Origin: Ziziphus jujuba
Lineage: Eukaryota > Streptophyta > Magnoliopsida > Rosales > Rhamnaceae
NCBI RefSeq assembly: GCF_031755915.1
Contig: NC_083383.1
Location: 433,501-497,500 of the forward strand
Direction of reading: 5' to 3'
DNA: 64,000 bases
This document shows, piece after piece, positions 10,707 to 22,724 of the stretch. Made by a program: the position numbers and the translations under genes. The notes beneath the pieces were generated by a model, which saw nothing but the letters and a program-made list of their open reading frames with translations, searched no databases and was not told where the DNA came from. Position 1 is the first letter of the stretch. Every line of letters starts with the position of its first letter.

Positions 10707-11740
10707 TGAACCTAGGACGACCTGCTCCTAAATCCGTATTATATTAGCCCAGATCTTAATTAAGTTCAAGTTCTAATAGAATTGACCTTAACCCCTAACC
10801 AACCTGTGGTTAGAAACCTTGGTATAATGTAGACGCCACAATAGGGGATGGAAAACCTATTGATAAGTTAAGCTAAAACAACCAATTCTCTAATGGTGTT
10901 TTAGGTGTTCTCAAAGAACAAAGAGATAATTAATCTCACTAGTATTTTCTCAATCAAATCAAAGTTGTATTCTTATTGAAAAATAAGCCTTTAAATAGGC
11001 TTTGAAAGAAATAAAATAGACCCTAAAAACCCTAGGAAAAACTGGCCACACAATGAAGAATTCTAGCTTGACCGAATCTTTCCTTTTTTAATCTAATTAA
11101 TTAATTCCCTTATTTTCAATTAGGAATTAATTAATTTACAATGAAAATAATAAAATAATAACTTTCCTAAACTTATTTGTCCAGCAAATAAATAAATAAA
11201 AACCCAAAAAAAAAAAGTCAAACGTAAACTAGAAAACGAGTTTACTAGTTTGACGACTAAGCTGACTTATGTCTGATGTCCGAGCTAACTTATGTCTGCC
11301 TGATGTCCGAACTAAGTTATGTTTGTCCGAGCTAACTTATGTCTGTCCGAGCTAACTTGTGTCTGTCCGAGCTAACTCATGATCGAGCTTGTCTTCCATC
11401 CAAGTTAGCTTGTGTCCGAACATGCCTTTCATCCGAGTTAGCTTGTGTCCGAACTATATAGTGTCAACTGTCCGAGATAGCTGATGTTGTCCAAGAGTCA
11501 GATGTCCGAGATAGTTGATAGGCGAGGTGAAATGTTGTTTGAGGTATGAATGTGCTGTTGATGTCCAAAGGAACTGGTGTTGTCCGAGACATGGATGGAC
11601 TGATGTTATCCGAGGTAAAATGCTCCCCGAGGTGTGGATGTTCTCCGACGTATGGATGCCCTCCGAGGTATGGTTTCCCTTCGAAGTGTGGATGTCCTCT
11701 AAGACATGGATGGATGTGTGGGCACGGGCAAAATCACATC
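10707..11740 (-). repeat. gypsy LTR B, truncated, without internal region
   Basis: Clearly homologous to the LTR at 4847-5665 (CCTAGGACGACCTGCTCCTA at 10711 and the whole R/U5 side). The outer few bases are altered: TGAACC here versus TGATACGAACC. The U3 side is longer, with many more GTCCGAGCTAACTT-type short repeats (11260-11700). The right end merges into repeat family R near 11740 and lacks the GTATCA terminus. There is no primer-binding site or polypurine tract next to it, so it is a solo or broken LTR. Confidence 0.8.
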
Positions 11741-12535
11741 AACATCACATACCAATTGGAAATTATGTTGCTCCAGATAAGAATAAAAGAAAGTACTAGA
11801 GAGTCTGCAATGCTCTAGAGCGAACAAATTTTTTTTTCATTTAATTAATCTTAGTATCATATTTTATTAGCTAATTTGTTGACGCAACTATCTCGAAAAC
11901 TTATACAAAGTAGTTAAATTAATTTAAACATGCTATCGTCAATTGAAAATGTATTATATGTAAATTTAGATATGAAAACAAAAAAAAAACAAAAAAAATT
12001 GAAAAATAAAATATATCTTCTCCATGTTTTTTCTTACTTAACAAAGATGTATAGATCATTATTTTTTTATTTTGAATAATAGAAGTGCATAATTTTTAGT
12101 TCCTAGACTGCGGTATATATGTATGAAATTGATATTTCATTAAAAATGATATTATTTTAATATATTTTTATTTATAATATCTATATATTTTTATTTAAAA
12201 TAGTATAAAATGTTAAATAATCAATTGATAAATTATTTATATTTATAATTTAAAAATTATAAATTTGAAATATGCAGGAAGAAGGAATTATTATAAATAA
12301 CTAAAAAGGATACTGTGAGATGGAAGAAAAATTCTAACGTATTTTCTTGGACACTAATCACCACACCTCACATGCATGCACTCCACTGCTCCTCTGGTAT
12401 GCCATAATTTTAACATATTCTGTTGGGCACTACTCACTACACCTCACATGCATGCACTCCATTGCGCCCATAGTACTAATTTTAACATAATTTTTCAATT
12501 TAATTAATCTTAGCATCATAGGTTCAGGAAACATG
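11740..12535. repeat. repeat family R, block 1
   Basis: AT-rich block starting ACATACCAATTGGAAATTA and ending in two copies of a roughly 76-bp sub-block with CTCACATGCATGCACTCC. Related blocks lie at 18900-19968, 21327-21970, 22725-23000 and 24500-26460. No coding potential. Within the block are a conserved segment TTAGCTAATTTGTTGA and an AT-only stretch around 12130-12260. Confidence 0.7.
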
Positions 12536-12539
12536 ATGT

Positions 12540-13050
12540 GGCCGAATTTCCTTTACTTTCCTAATCTAAATTGGATTAATTAGTTCCTTTATATTGAATT
12601 AGGAATTAATTAATTTACAACCAAAATAATAGAATTCTAACTTTCCTAAAGTAATTTGTCCAGAAAATAAATAAATAAATAACCAAAATAAAGACTATTT
12701 CTTAAAACAAAAGTCAAAGTTTCAGACTAGTTTGTCAAATAAGCTGTCTTTGAATAATCACCATCTAGTTTAAATCAGCCCCAATATGCCATGTAGGATT
12801 CCATATAGGATTAATATAGGTTACCATATGTTTTCCTTGATTGGAATAAGGAAAACTTGCTTGATTCACAAGAAAGGTCAAAGTCAGTGCTAAAACCATG
12901 CATTTTCGGCCAAATTGAACCTCATATGCAAATGTCTCATTTGAATAGCTTCGGTTCTGCCTTTACATAATTCCATGGTCCCTTGGTGATTTTAATCATG
13001 TTCACAAGTTAACAAAGTAATCCCTTGCTGCCTGGAACCCTTAGATGCAC
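12540..13050 (-). repeat. partial gypsy LTR of element C with a different U3
   Basis: 12540-12700 aligns with LTR A around 5212-5370 (shared GAATTAGGAATTAATTAATT and the AAATAAATAAATAA run). Beyond about 12740 the U3 side has no GTCCGA repeats and is unrelated to LTR A/B. The outer and inner ends cannot be placed exactly. Confidence 0.6.
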
Positions 13051-13614
13051 CAAAATAGCTTGTCAGGTCCATTTCTGCCATCATAACTTAGATGCATAAG
13101 ATGGGCTCTTGAGATTTAATCACACTTTGAATGAAGCTAACCAGGTTATCCTTAAATCTCTTCACTTGCACCCTTGTGATTCACCTCGTCTTCAGTTATA
13201 TCGGATCAGCTCCTCAACGGGTAGTTGGTTATACGGGTACAAGCAGATTCTCATCATTCCCTTCCTTTTGAAAAAGATTTGCCCTCAAATCAAAATCATT
13301 ACCTGCAGCAAATGGAGATAAATCAGTAACATTAAAGGTAGCACTCACATTATATTCACCTCGTAAGTCAAGTTTATAAGCATTTTCATCGATCCTCTCC
13401 AAGACTTGAAAATGTCCATCCCCTCAAGGCATAAGCTTTGACTTTCATTGTTCTAGAAACCTCTTCTTTCTTAAGTGCAACCAAACCCAATCTCCTGGAT
13501 CAAACACTATCACAACAAATCCTAGAAATACAAGCTCATTTCGGCAAAAATGACACATTTTGATATTAAAAACAATCTTTCATTCATACAAACTAAAAGT
13601 GCTAGGTGCATTAG

Positions 13615-14150
13615 TTAAACTAAAAGGCTAGGTGCATTAGTTAAACTAAAAGGCATTACTAACCACTCATACAAACCATACTTAGACTTAAATGCAGTTT
13701 TCCATTTATCCCCCTCTTTCATTCTAATTTGATGATACCCACTCCTAAGATCAATTTTAGAAAACATGCATACACCATACAATTCATCAAGCATATCATC
13801 TAATCTAGGAATAGGATGCCTATACTTAATGGTTATATTATTAATGGCCCTACAATCTACACACATGCACCATGAACCATCTTTCTTAGGTACTAATAAA
13901 ATAGGGACAGCACATGGACTCATGGTTTCTCTAATGTAACTTCTTTCAAGCAATTCACTGACCTAACTTTGTAGCTCCCTTGACTCCTCGGGATTACTTC
14001 TATATGCAGGCCTATTAGGAAATGCAGTTTCAGGAATAAAATCATTTTGATATTCAACCCCTCAAAGAGGTGGTAACCCACTAGGAATTTCCTTCGAAAA
14101 GACATCATTAAATTCTTGCAAAAGAGAAGAAATAGAACTTGGCAATTCAA
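13615..14150 (-). pseudogene. gypsy C reverse transcriptase N-terminal fragment
   Basis: Two overlapping frames. The downstream one has [38 protein letters not shown] and [19 protein letters not shown], the first RT motifs. It stops being RT after [11 protein letters not shown], before the catalytic YxDD. About 90% of visible residues match element A by eye. The preceding connection-like region (13920-14150) is in another frame. Confidence 0.8.
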
Positions 14151-14561
14151 GCGCTTTCAGGGTTAGCTTGATAATTTAGATAAACATCTTTATAAATCAT
14201 GACCGGAAATGGTTTATTACTCAAAGTTGCCTTTTTAACCTCACCTAAACTAAGATAAAAGATTTTCTTTTTCTTCTCTTTTCTCTCTTTTTCTTTACCT
14301 CTCGGCCACCACTATTTTTCCCTCACTCTCGACTTTCTCAGCATTTTTCTCTATCTCGGGTTCATCTCTCCTTTTCCCCTCAAATTCAATTTTTGAAGAC
14401 TTACGTTGGATGGATGAGTTGGCCTTACCTCCCTTCACAAATGGTGAAGCCGTGGGTGCCGCTTTGTCCTTAAGCCGTTCGGCCCCCTCCTTTGTTACAT
14501 TTGAAGTTGGTCTCTAAATACTTCCTTTGGAGTTAAGGGCTCCAGCTTAATCTTATTTTCC

Positions 14562-14858
14562 TTAAATTTTAAATACAATGGAATTCTCTCTACCATAATG
14601 TATGGTATCTTTATCAAATTGCCATGGCCTACCCAATAAAATATGGCCAGCATGCATGGGAACAACATCACATAAAATAACATCCACATATTTATCAATG
14701 CTGAATTTTACCTTGGCTTGTTTGTTTACTTTCATCTCACTACTATAATTAAGCCATTGTAATCTATATGGCTGGGGATGTCTAATGGTTATTAACCCTA
14801 ATTTCTCAACTACCACATTACTAATTATATTAGCACAACTTCCACTATCAATTATCAT
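14562..14858 (-). pseudogene. gypsy C aspartic protease fragment
   Basis: 98-residue open frame beginning MIIDSGSCANIISN, with the protease DSG and the AGHILLGRPWQFDKDT segment near the C-terminus, as in element A. It is cut from gag by a stop near 14886 (a CGA to TCA-type change on the plus view, 'tcatcaagt') and from RT by frameshifts. Confidence 0.8.
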
Positions 14859-14885
14859 ACTACAAATGTTACCTTGTATTTCACA

Positions 14886-16258
14886 TCAAGTATAGAAGAT
14901 GTTTCTTCTTTGGGTTTGATCCTCATCTTTATACATGGTTAGACCCTTCCTTACTACCAAGCTCAGTTCAGCTTTTGAGGCTTTAAGTGTCTCGGGTTCT
15001 TCATGTTCTTCATCTCTAATTTCTTCATCAACAAATTCGGTTTCTTCCTCCAATTCTTCACTTTTGGACTCCAACTCTCCATTGCCTTTCAGCACCATTA
15101 TTCTTCGATTCGGACATTGATTGGCAATATGTCATTGACCCTAGCACTTAAAACAAATAATGTCACAAGTTCTAGAAGGTTTAGAATCAAGCTTACTACT
15201 CGATTTAGATGCTAGTGGGTGTTCGGTCATATTGTCTTTCCTTAGCCGGTTGGAGCTCTCTTCACCATGTTTCAGTTTTGGCTTTGTGTTATATGTGGGA
15301 TTTCTTCTCCAAACACTTGAATTAGGTCTCCTGCTGCTAGAAACTACTCCAAACCATGAGCTTATACCCTTGTTCTTGAATTGGTTCTCCATTTTAATGG
15401 CCACATGTAACATCTCTTCCAATTCTACATATTGTTGTAATTCCACTTGGTTGACTACCTCTCAATTCAAACCTCCCAAAAACCTTGCCATGGTTGTCTC
15501 ACAGTCCTCATTCATGCTCAACCTCATCATGAGCATCTCAATCTCCTTGTAGTAGTCCTCCACGGTCCTACTTACTTGTGATAATGATTGAAGCTTTTGA
15601 TGCAGCAACCTATGGTAATGAGTTGGCGTAAATCTCTTTCTCGTGGCTCCTTTCGTTTGTCGCCAAGTTGTAATTAATTCATCGCCAACTCTCCTTTGGG
15701 TACCTTGTCCACTATTCCATCATTGATTGCATAATTTTCAAATTCCAAAGTGGCCAATTTAACCTTCTTTGCCTCGGAATAGTTGTGGCAATCGAATATC
15801 ATCTCCATACGCTCGTCCCACTCTAGGTAAGCCTCCGGATTGCTTTTTTCCATAAAAGGTGGTATGTTAACCTTAATATTTCCAAAATCATCATCTTCCT
15901 CCCTAACTTGTCTCCCACGGGTTTGCCTTCCTTGGAGTGTAAAAACATCTTCAAACTCCTCCTCTAGGTTATCTCCATAATTTCCTCTTTCGAAGTCCCC
16001 CCCATAACATCCACGGCCTCCTCGACCTCCATGAAATTCTTACCTTGGGTTTGGTCCTCCTTATGGTGTTTCTAACCCTCCATCCTTTGATCTAGGTGAT
16101 CAAAGCGAGCATTTATCCTTTGAAATTGTTCCAAAACCACCATTATGTCAGTAGGTTCACCTCCACTTCCCGTAGCTCTAGAATCCCTTTTGAATCTCAT
16201 GGATTCTCCTTCAATATTTCTTAATGAATCATCTCCTCATTTTAATCTTGAATCTATC
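14886..16258 (-). pseudogene. gypsy C gag remnant
   Basis: Frames at 15141-15446 (LQQYVELEEMLHVAIKMENQ) and 14886-15098 (linker after the knuckle) plus unlisted degenerate parts up to 16258 follow element A gag step by step. The knuckle region near 15140 has lost at least one cysteine codon (GTCATTGACC where A has a Cys-bearing segment). Stops near 15463 and in the N-terminal part show it is dead. The probable original start is the ATG-equivalent at 16258-16260 (minus), homologous to 3700 in A. Confidence 0.75.
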
Positions 16259-16953
16259 ATGTTTATAAGAATAATGCAAAAAACCTTACTAAATTCACTT
16301 CCTTATGTGTTTCACTCAAACAAGGTCTCGACACTCGTGTTTATATGCTAATTTTGGCTTTTATCCCTCTTTTAAGCTCACACTCTCTTGCCTTTTTTTC
16401 ACTCACAAGAATATCTCATAGTTCTATTAAAACACACTCAAAATAGCAACTAAATCACAAGTATGCTCTAATTAAACTTATCAACAAAATAGCAACTAAA
16501 ACAAGCAAATATCAAGTGATTTAACAAAACCTAGTCTCGGCCAATCTAACTAAAACAAAGGTAAAATTAACAAAGTGAATTTTTGGATTTAACAAAAGAT
16601 AAATCAGAATATTAAGGACCAATAATTCAAGGATAAAATTTGGAAAAGAGATTCAAACAATGAACAAGAAATAATTTGAACAAAATATGGAAAAGTTGTT
16701 GTTTTAGTTCTTGTAATTTAAGTCCTTGTCTCAAATCCTTTAACAATTTTAATCCAAACAAATTTAGCACTCAAAATTCAAAATCCAGCAACCAAATATT
16801 GAACAAATAATCAGCAACTCAGCAGTTACAATTGTGTTTTTCAAAAACAATCAATTTCCCAACAACAATCTACCAAAACCAACCTTTGCGCATAATTTTT
16901 TATCTTATTTAATCTTCATCTTTTGTTCCTTTTTTTTTTTTTTTTAAATCAAT
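16259..16953 (-). other. gypsy C leader, truncated
   Basis: Homologous to 3719-4330 of element A, for example the stretch with TCAAATCCTTTAAC near 16732 and the TTTAGCACTC segment near 16764. It ends at a T tract (16928-16945), immediately before the first unit of the AT-rich tandem array. Confidence 0.7.
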
Positions 16954-18695
16954 AGGCGATGCTTTTGAGCCTAAAAGCTTCACATGCTACTTTTCAATTT
17001 TAAAATAATTAAATTTGTCAAATTTTTTATTAATTTAAAAAATCATTAATTTAAAATTGAAACACAAACTAATTGAAAGCATAGATTAGTTATTTTGCTT
17101 CATATTGCTAATTAATATATTTAATATATATACATACATATGAATAAAACATAAAATTAAATAAAATTTCGAAAATTAAGAGAATAGGCGATACATTTGA
17201 AGTTAAAATCATCACCTAGTGCTTTTAAATTATAAAATAATTAATATTGCCAAAATTTTATTAGTTAAAAAATAATTAACTTAAAAATGAAACACGAAAA
17301 ATAAATAAATAAATATATTAATTATTTTGTTTCATATTGCAAATTAAAATATTTAATATTTATATACATAAAATAAAAAATAAAATTAATTAAAATACAA
17401 AAAATTAACTCAACAGATGACACCTTTGATGCTAGAAGCAACACCTGATGGTTTTCAATTTTAAAATAATTAAATTTTTTATTAAATTAAATGAATAGAT
17501 TAATTATTTTGCTTCATATTACTAATTAATATTTACTATTTATATGCATACGAATAAAACTTAAAATTAAATAAAATTCCAAGAATTAAGACAATAGCCA
17601 ATGATTTTAATGTTAAAAGCGTCGTCCAATGCTTTTCAATTATAATACATCTAATTTTTTCAAGCTCTTACTAATTTAAGAAATATTTTATTTAAAATTG
17701 AAAAACAAATAAATTAATTGTTTTGCTTCGTATTCCTAATTAATATATTTAATATTTATATACATGTGAATAAAATATAAAATTAATTAAAATTTCAAAA
17801 ATTAAGACAATAGGCAACGCTTTTAAATTATAAAATGGTTAATCTTATCAAAATTTTATTATTTTCAAAAATAATTAATTTAAAATTGAAACACAAATAA
17901 ATTAAATAATAGATTGATTATTTTGTTTCATATTGCTATTTAATATACTTAGTATTTATATACATAATATTAAATTAATTAAAATACTAAAAGTTAACAC
18001 AACAAGTTATGCTTCTAACTCTAAAAGCATCGCCTGGTGAGTTTAAATTTTAAAATAATTAAATTTTTTATTAGTTCAAAAAATTATTAATTTAAAATTA
18101 AAACACAAATTAGTTAAAAGCATAGATTAATTATTTTACTTCATGTTGTTAATTAATATAATTAATATATATATATATATACATATACATATGAATAAAA
18201 CATAAGATCAAATAAAATTTCAAAAATTGAGAGAATAGACGATGTTTTTTGTGCTAAAAACATCGCATAATGCTTTTAAATTTTAAAATAATTAATTTTG
18301 CCAATAATTTATTAGTTTAGAAAATAATTAATTTGAAAATGAAGCATAAATAAATTAAATGAATATATTAATTATTTTACTTCATACTGCTAATTAATAT
18401 ATTTAATATTTATATGCACAATAACAGAAAAGAAAATTAATTAAAATATCAAAAATTAACACAATAGGGGACAATTTTAATGCTAAAAGTGCCGCTTGAT
18501 GGTTTTTAATTTTAAAATATTTAAATTTATCAAATATTTTATTGACTTAAAAAATCATTGATTTAAAATTGAAACATGAATAAATTAGATGCATAGATCA
18601 ATTTTTTTGCTTCATATTACTAATTAATATATTTAATATTCATATACATATGAATAAAACATAAAATTAATTAAAATTTCATAAATTAAGACAAT
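16954..18695. repeat. eight-unit AT-rich tandem array
   Basis: Units begin at 16954, 17186, 17415, 17596, 17812, 18004, 18237 and 18466 and end at 18695. Lengths are 232, 229, 181, 216, 192, 233, 229 and 230 bp. Each begins with an imperfect palindrome of the type GGCGATGCTTTT...AAAAGCGTCGCC and ends with AATT(A/G)A(G/C)A(G/C)AA. Units 1 and 6, 2 and 7, and 3 and 8 look most alike, which suggests an older five-unit higher-order repeat. The palindromic heads resemble subterminal repeats of plant DNA transposons, but no transposon end is seen. Confidence 0.85.
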
Positions 18696-18699
18696 AGGT

Positions 18700-18816
18700 G
18701 TGTTGATGCAAAAAGGAAAACCTATAGTATACGTTAGTGAGAAGTTGAATGGGGTGATATTGAATTATCCAACCTATGACAAAGAGATGTATGCTTTAGT
18801 TCGAGCTTTAAAAAAC
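18700..18816 (+). pseudogene. gypsy RNase H scrap
   Basis: Plus-strand frame of 39 codons: [16 protein letters not shown], then [16 protein letters not shown]. This is the RNase H segment of the same family (compare 420-500, minus strand), lying in opposite orientation to elements A and C, with nothing else of the element around it. It starts at the exact point where a ninth array unit would begin. Confidence 0.85.
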
Positions 18817-19968
18817 ATATACTTTAAATTTAACAAAGCCATATAAAAAATACAAGCAATAAATATAATAATTTATTTAAAATAATTTTTCAATTTTTTC
18901 TTTTAATTTTATAAATAACTAATCATTTTATTTTTTTATTGATCAATTTTTTTTTTATATAAGAAAAATATATAATTCATAGTTGATGAGTCGAACTACG
19001 TATGTATATAATTGATATTTTAATAAGAAATATATTATTTTGAGTATATTTTTATTCAAAATAAGTATTTTTTTGTGTACAAACAATACAAAAGATTTTT
19101 TCAAGTAATAAAATACTTACAACAATAATTTAAAAATCATAAATTTAAAATAATGAAATAAGAAGAAAAATTATTTTAAATAAGTAAAAGAAATATAGTA
19201 TTGTAAGACGGAAGAAAATTCTAACATATTTTCTTGGACATCTCGCACGCATGCCACATGTATCAAACTTTTCTTCTACACTACTGATGTCATGCACCAT
19301 GATGTCACATACAAATTGGAAATTAAGTTGCCCACAATAAGCATAAAAGAAGTACTAAGGAGTCAGCAGCAATACTCTAGGGCAAGAAAAAAATTTTCCA
19401 TTTAATTAATCTTAGTTTCATATTTTATTAGCTAATCTGTCGATACAACTATCTCGAAAACTTATATAAAGCAATTAAATTGTTTAATTATGGAATCATC
19501 AATTGAAAAAGTACGCCATCTAATTTTGGATATGAAAACAAAAAAAATATATGTATCAAAAAATAAAAAATATCGTGCATGTTTTTTCTTTGTAATAGAG
19601 ATGAATAGATCATTATTTTTTATTTTTGTTGAATGATAGAGATGGATAATTTTTAGTTCCTGAACCTGGACATGTATGTATATAATTGATATTTCATTAG
19701 AAAATATATTATTTTAATATATTTTTATTCGCAGTATATATATTTTTATTTAAAATAATATAAAATGTTAAATAAAATTGATTTGATCGTAAATCATTTA
19801 TATTTATAATTTAAAAATTATAAATTTGAAAGATCAGAAAGAAAGAGAAATTATTATAAATAATTAAGCAAAATCCAATGAGACGAAAGAAAATTCTAAC
19901 ATATTTTCTTGGATACTGCTCATCTCACCCCACACACATGCACTCCACTGCTCCTCTGGCACTCTATA
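18817..19968. repeat. unclassified repeat edge plus repeat family R, block 2
   Basis: 18817-18900 shares sequence with 23320-23390 (TTTAAATTTAACAAA.CCATATAAAAAAT). From about 18960 on it is family R, including the ACAAATTGGAAATTA start near 19310 and the CACATGCACTCCACTGCTCC block at 19935. No gene. Confidence 0.65.
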
Positions 19969-19976
19969 ATTTTAAC

Positions 19977-21326
19977 CAGTAATGAAAATATCAGTATCGA
20001 CGAAAATATCGAGGGTAAGATTTTATAGAATTATCGATGGAAATGGCGATATCGATAGAAATGTCGATAAAATTATGGAAACTATAAAGCTTTAATTTAG
20101 AATACATATTTTTACATATGAAATAATTAATATAGTAAAATAATATAAAAAATACAATAATTAGAATATAAAGATAATAACATAGTACATAGATATTAAA
20201 AATTATTGTTAGTAAAGAAAATACAATGTTTGTTATCATCAAAATATAGAAAATTTAATAAATAATATTAAAATACATGAAATTACCAAACATAATTCAT
20301 AATACATCATCAATATCAAAAAGAACTCTCTCATGCTTCAAATTGATTTATTAATTTCATATGACAAATCTACAATTTCATATTATAGTAGTAAAAAATC
20401 ATTTATTAATATCTTTAGCACAGTTAACTGATTTTAAACTATTTTGAAAAACTAAATTTAAAAAAGATAAAGAAAAAGAAAAATCCAATATTTTTTCAAA
20501 ATCAGTTTATTTTTTGACAAGAAATGGAATATAATATTATAATGGTTATTTTGTTAACCAAAGACAACAACAAATGGGTAAATAGTAGAAATATGTAAGC
20601 AAAGTAAAGCAATTTGCCAAGGACAAATACGGGGGAAAAAAAAAACAACACAACCAAAAGGGAAAGTATTTTTTAGAAAAAAATGGTAAATGAAATGGCC
20701 ATAGAGAATCTAGAAGCGTGGAAAAATAATAATAATAAAAATAAAAGAAAAGAAAAGAAAGAGATGGTTTTGAACATTTCTTCCACTGTTTTGTAATAAA
20801 AACCACACTTTTTTTTTTCTTTCTCTACACTGCTCTTGGTTTCTCTCTCTGCTCTTGGATAGCCCATAGCTCCCTGAAGAGGGTTTTGATCAAATCTATC
20901 CATCTTTAGATTCATAGGTATCGTCTTTCTCTTTCTTTATAGTTCACCTCTCTAAGGTTTTGTTTTTTATTTTTTTTATCTCATATTTTCCATTTTATGG
21001 TCATATTTTTGGAAAATTTTTCTTCTTTTTTTTCAACTGAATCGGTGAGATTTTGGCTAAGGTTGGTTTTTGAGCTTTTTTGGAGAGATTGGTAGCTGAG
21101 ATTTCGTCAAATTTTCATTATTTTTCCACCGAAATCCATCAAATTTTCACAAGTTTTCCAAAATTTCAACCAATTTTTTCGGACAACATCGATATTACAC
21201 GATACCGGCGATGTTTCCATGACACCACTAATAAAAATTTCTTCCCCCCTCTATCAATGTCGATGGTTGGTGATACCCGATACTTTCGATGATATTTCAG
21301 TGATTTCGGCGATATTTTCTTCCTTG
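19977..21326. mobile_element. hAT-like non-autonomous element with 8-bp target duplication
   Basis: Flanked by ATTTTAAC at 19969-19976 and again at 21327-21334, an 8-bp target duplication; related R blocks have this site once and uninterrupted. Ends are CAGTAATGAAAATATC and, inverted, CAAGGAAGAAAATATC, fitting the hAT rule of short imperfect CA(G/A) ends. Both ends are rich in GATATCGA-like short words. The 1,350-bp body has no transposase. A pyrimidine-rich stretch at 20800-20960 looks like a captured promoter/5'UTR, but no source gene is recognised. Confidence 0.75.
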
Positions 21327-21970
21327 ATTTTAACATATTTTCTTAGACATTACTCACGACACCTCACATGCATGCACTCCACTGCTCCTATGGCACTAAT
21401 TTTAAGATAATTTTTCAATTTAATTAATCTTAATATCATATTTTATTAGCTAATTTGTTGATACAACCATTTCAGAAACTTATACAAAGTAGTTAAGCTA
21501 TTTTAGTAAGTTAATAAAGTATTGTATCTATTTTTAGATTTGAAAACAAAAAAAAAATTATCAAAAAATAAAATATATCTTCTGTAAGTTTTTCTCTTTG
21601 TTAACAAAGATGAATAGATCATTATTATTATTATTTTTTTTTAATAATAAAGATGCATAATTTTTAGTTCCTAAGCAATGATATATATGTAGGTAACTGA
21701 TATTTCATTAAAAACAATTATTTAAATATATCTTTATTCATAATATATGTATTTTTTATTTAAAATAATATAACGTGTTAAATAAAATTAATTCAATCGA
21801 TAAATTATTTATATTTATAATTTAAAAATTATAAATTTGAAATATGAGCATGTGCGAAAAAATTATCATAAATAATTAAAAGGAACGCAGTGTGAGATGG
21901 AAGAAAATTCTAACATATTTTCTTGGTCACCACACCTCACATGCATGCACTCCACTACTCCTCTGGCACT
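21327..21970. repeat. repeat family R, block 3
   Basis: Continues block 2 after the hAT-like insertion: ATTTTAACATATTTTCTTAG, the CATGCATGCACTCC block and the TTAGCTAATTTGTTGA segment. Ends with CCTCTGGCACT at the MITE. Confidence 0.7.
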
Positions 21971-22724
21971 AGAAGTGCTATGAAAAGGACCTGTCTGCAT
22001 CACATGGAAAGGACTTGAACGTCTGTCTCCTTCACCCGTTTAATGAAACGGTGCATTTGCACCCATTTTTGAATAAAAACAAAACAAAACACATCCATTT
22101 CTGTGTTTTACTGAAACGCTACGTTGGCACCCATTTTGAAGGGAAAAAATAAATTGTCTCTCTCCCTCTTTCCATAAGAAATCTGATTATGACTAGGTTT
22201 TCTAGCTCCTCTTTATGCTTTTTTCCTTTCTACCTTTACTGCGTCTTACTCAATTATTCTCTCTCTCCTCCAGCAATTCACGTTCGTTGTTTATTCTATC
22301 ATAAAATCTAGCCAAAACTTTTGGAATTTACATTTTTCAAGAAAAGAAAATGGTTTTTTTTTTTTTAATTTCAATTCTTTCAATATATCTAAGCAGCATT
22401 TACACAGTTAAGAGGGAGATTTCCAGCATTTACACAAAGAAAAAAGGAACCTGGAGCTGGTTTTTTTTTTTTTTTTTTTCGAAAATGGGTGAGCTGGGTA
22501 GCAGAGAAAGAAGGAACCTGGAGGTTTTTTTTTTTTTTTTTTTTTTCCTCGAAAATGAGTGCCAACGCACCATTTCAGTAAAACACGGAAATGGACGTGT
22601 GTTTTTTATCTTTATTTTTTTTCCAAAATGGGTGCAAACGCACCTTTTCATTATAGGGGTGAAGGAGATGGACATTCAAGTCCTTTCCATATGGTGCAGA
22701 CAGGTTCTTTTCATAGCACTTCTG
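21971..22724. mobile_element. MULE-like MITE with long terminal inverted repeats
   Basis: Flanked by CCTCTGGCACT at 21960-21970 and 22725-22735 (11-bp direct repeat; 9 to 11 bp is typical of Mutator-like elements). Left end AGAAGTGCTATGAAAAG is matched exactly by the inverted right end. The inverted repeats extend about 170 bp with gaps (for example the AAACACATCCATTTCTGTG arm near 22088). The middle has T-runs and an internal duplication (AAGGAACCTGGAG twice, 22445 and 22510). Open frames here consist of homopolymers and are not genes. Confidence 0.8.

Larger units (their letters stand above)
12536..16950 (-). mobile_element. Ty3/gypsy element C, internally deleted and decayed
   Basis: Second copy of the gypsy family, same orientation as A. 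From right to left: leader (16259-16920), gag (about 14900-16258), protease (14562-14858), spacer, RT N-terminal part (13615-14150), then a jump to the pol tail (about 13110-13510). That tail contains an integrase C-terminal stretch (minus strand near 13485-13510, DPGDWVWL-like) and the TRAQAKR-like end. Finally comes a partial LTR (12540 to about 13050). The RT palm/RNase H/integrase core is missing. The primer-binding site and 5' LTR are gone, replaced at 16954 by a tandem array. Many stops and frameshifts. A 29-bp direct repeat at about 13601-13655 marks the deletion edge. Confidence 0.85.

Noticed and set aside
11515..11818. Two overlapping frames rich in Cys, Trp and Gly
   Set aside because: They read the GTCCGAG short repeats of LTR B; repeat-derived, not a protein family.
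16954..18695. CRISPR array
   Set aside because: Repeats are about 230 bp, contiguous and AT-rich, with no spacer structure, in a plant genome.
20546..20915. Phe/Tyr-rich frames that look like membrane proteins
   Set aside because: Low-complexity A/T sequence inside the hAT-like element; no conserved residues.
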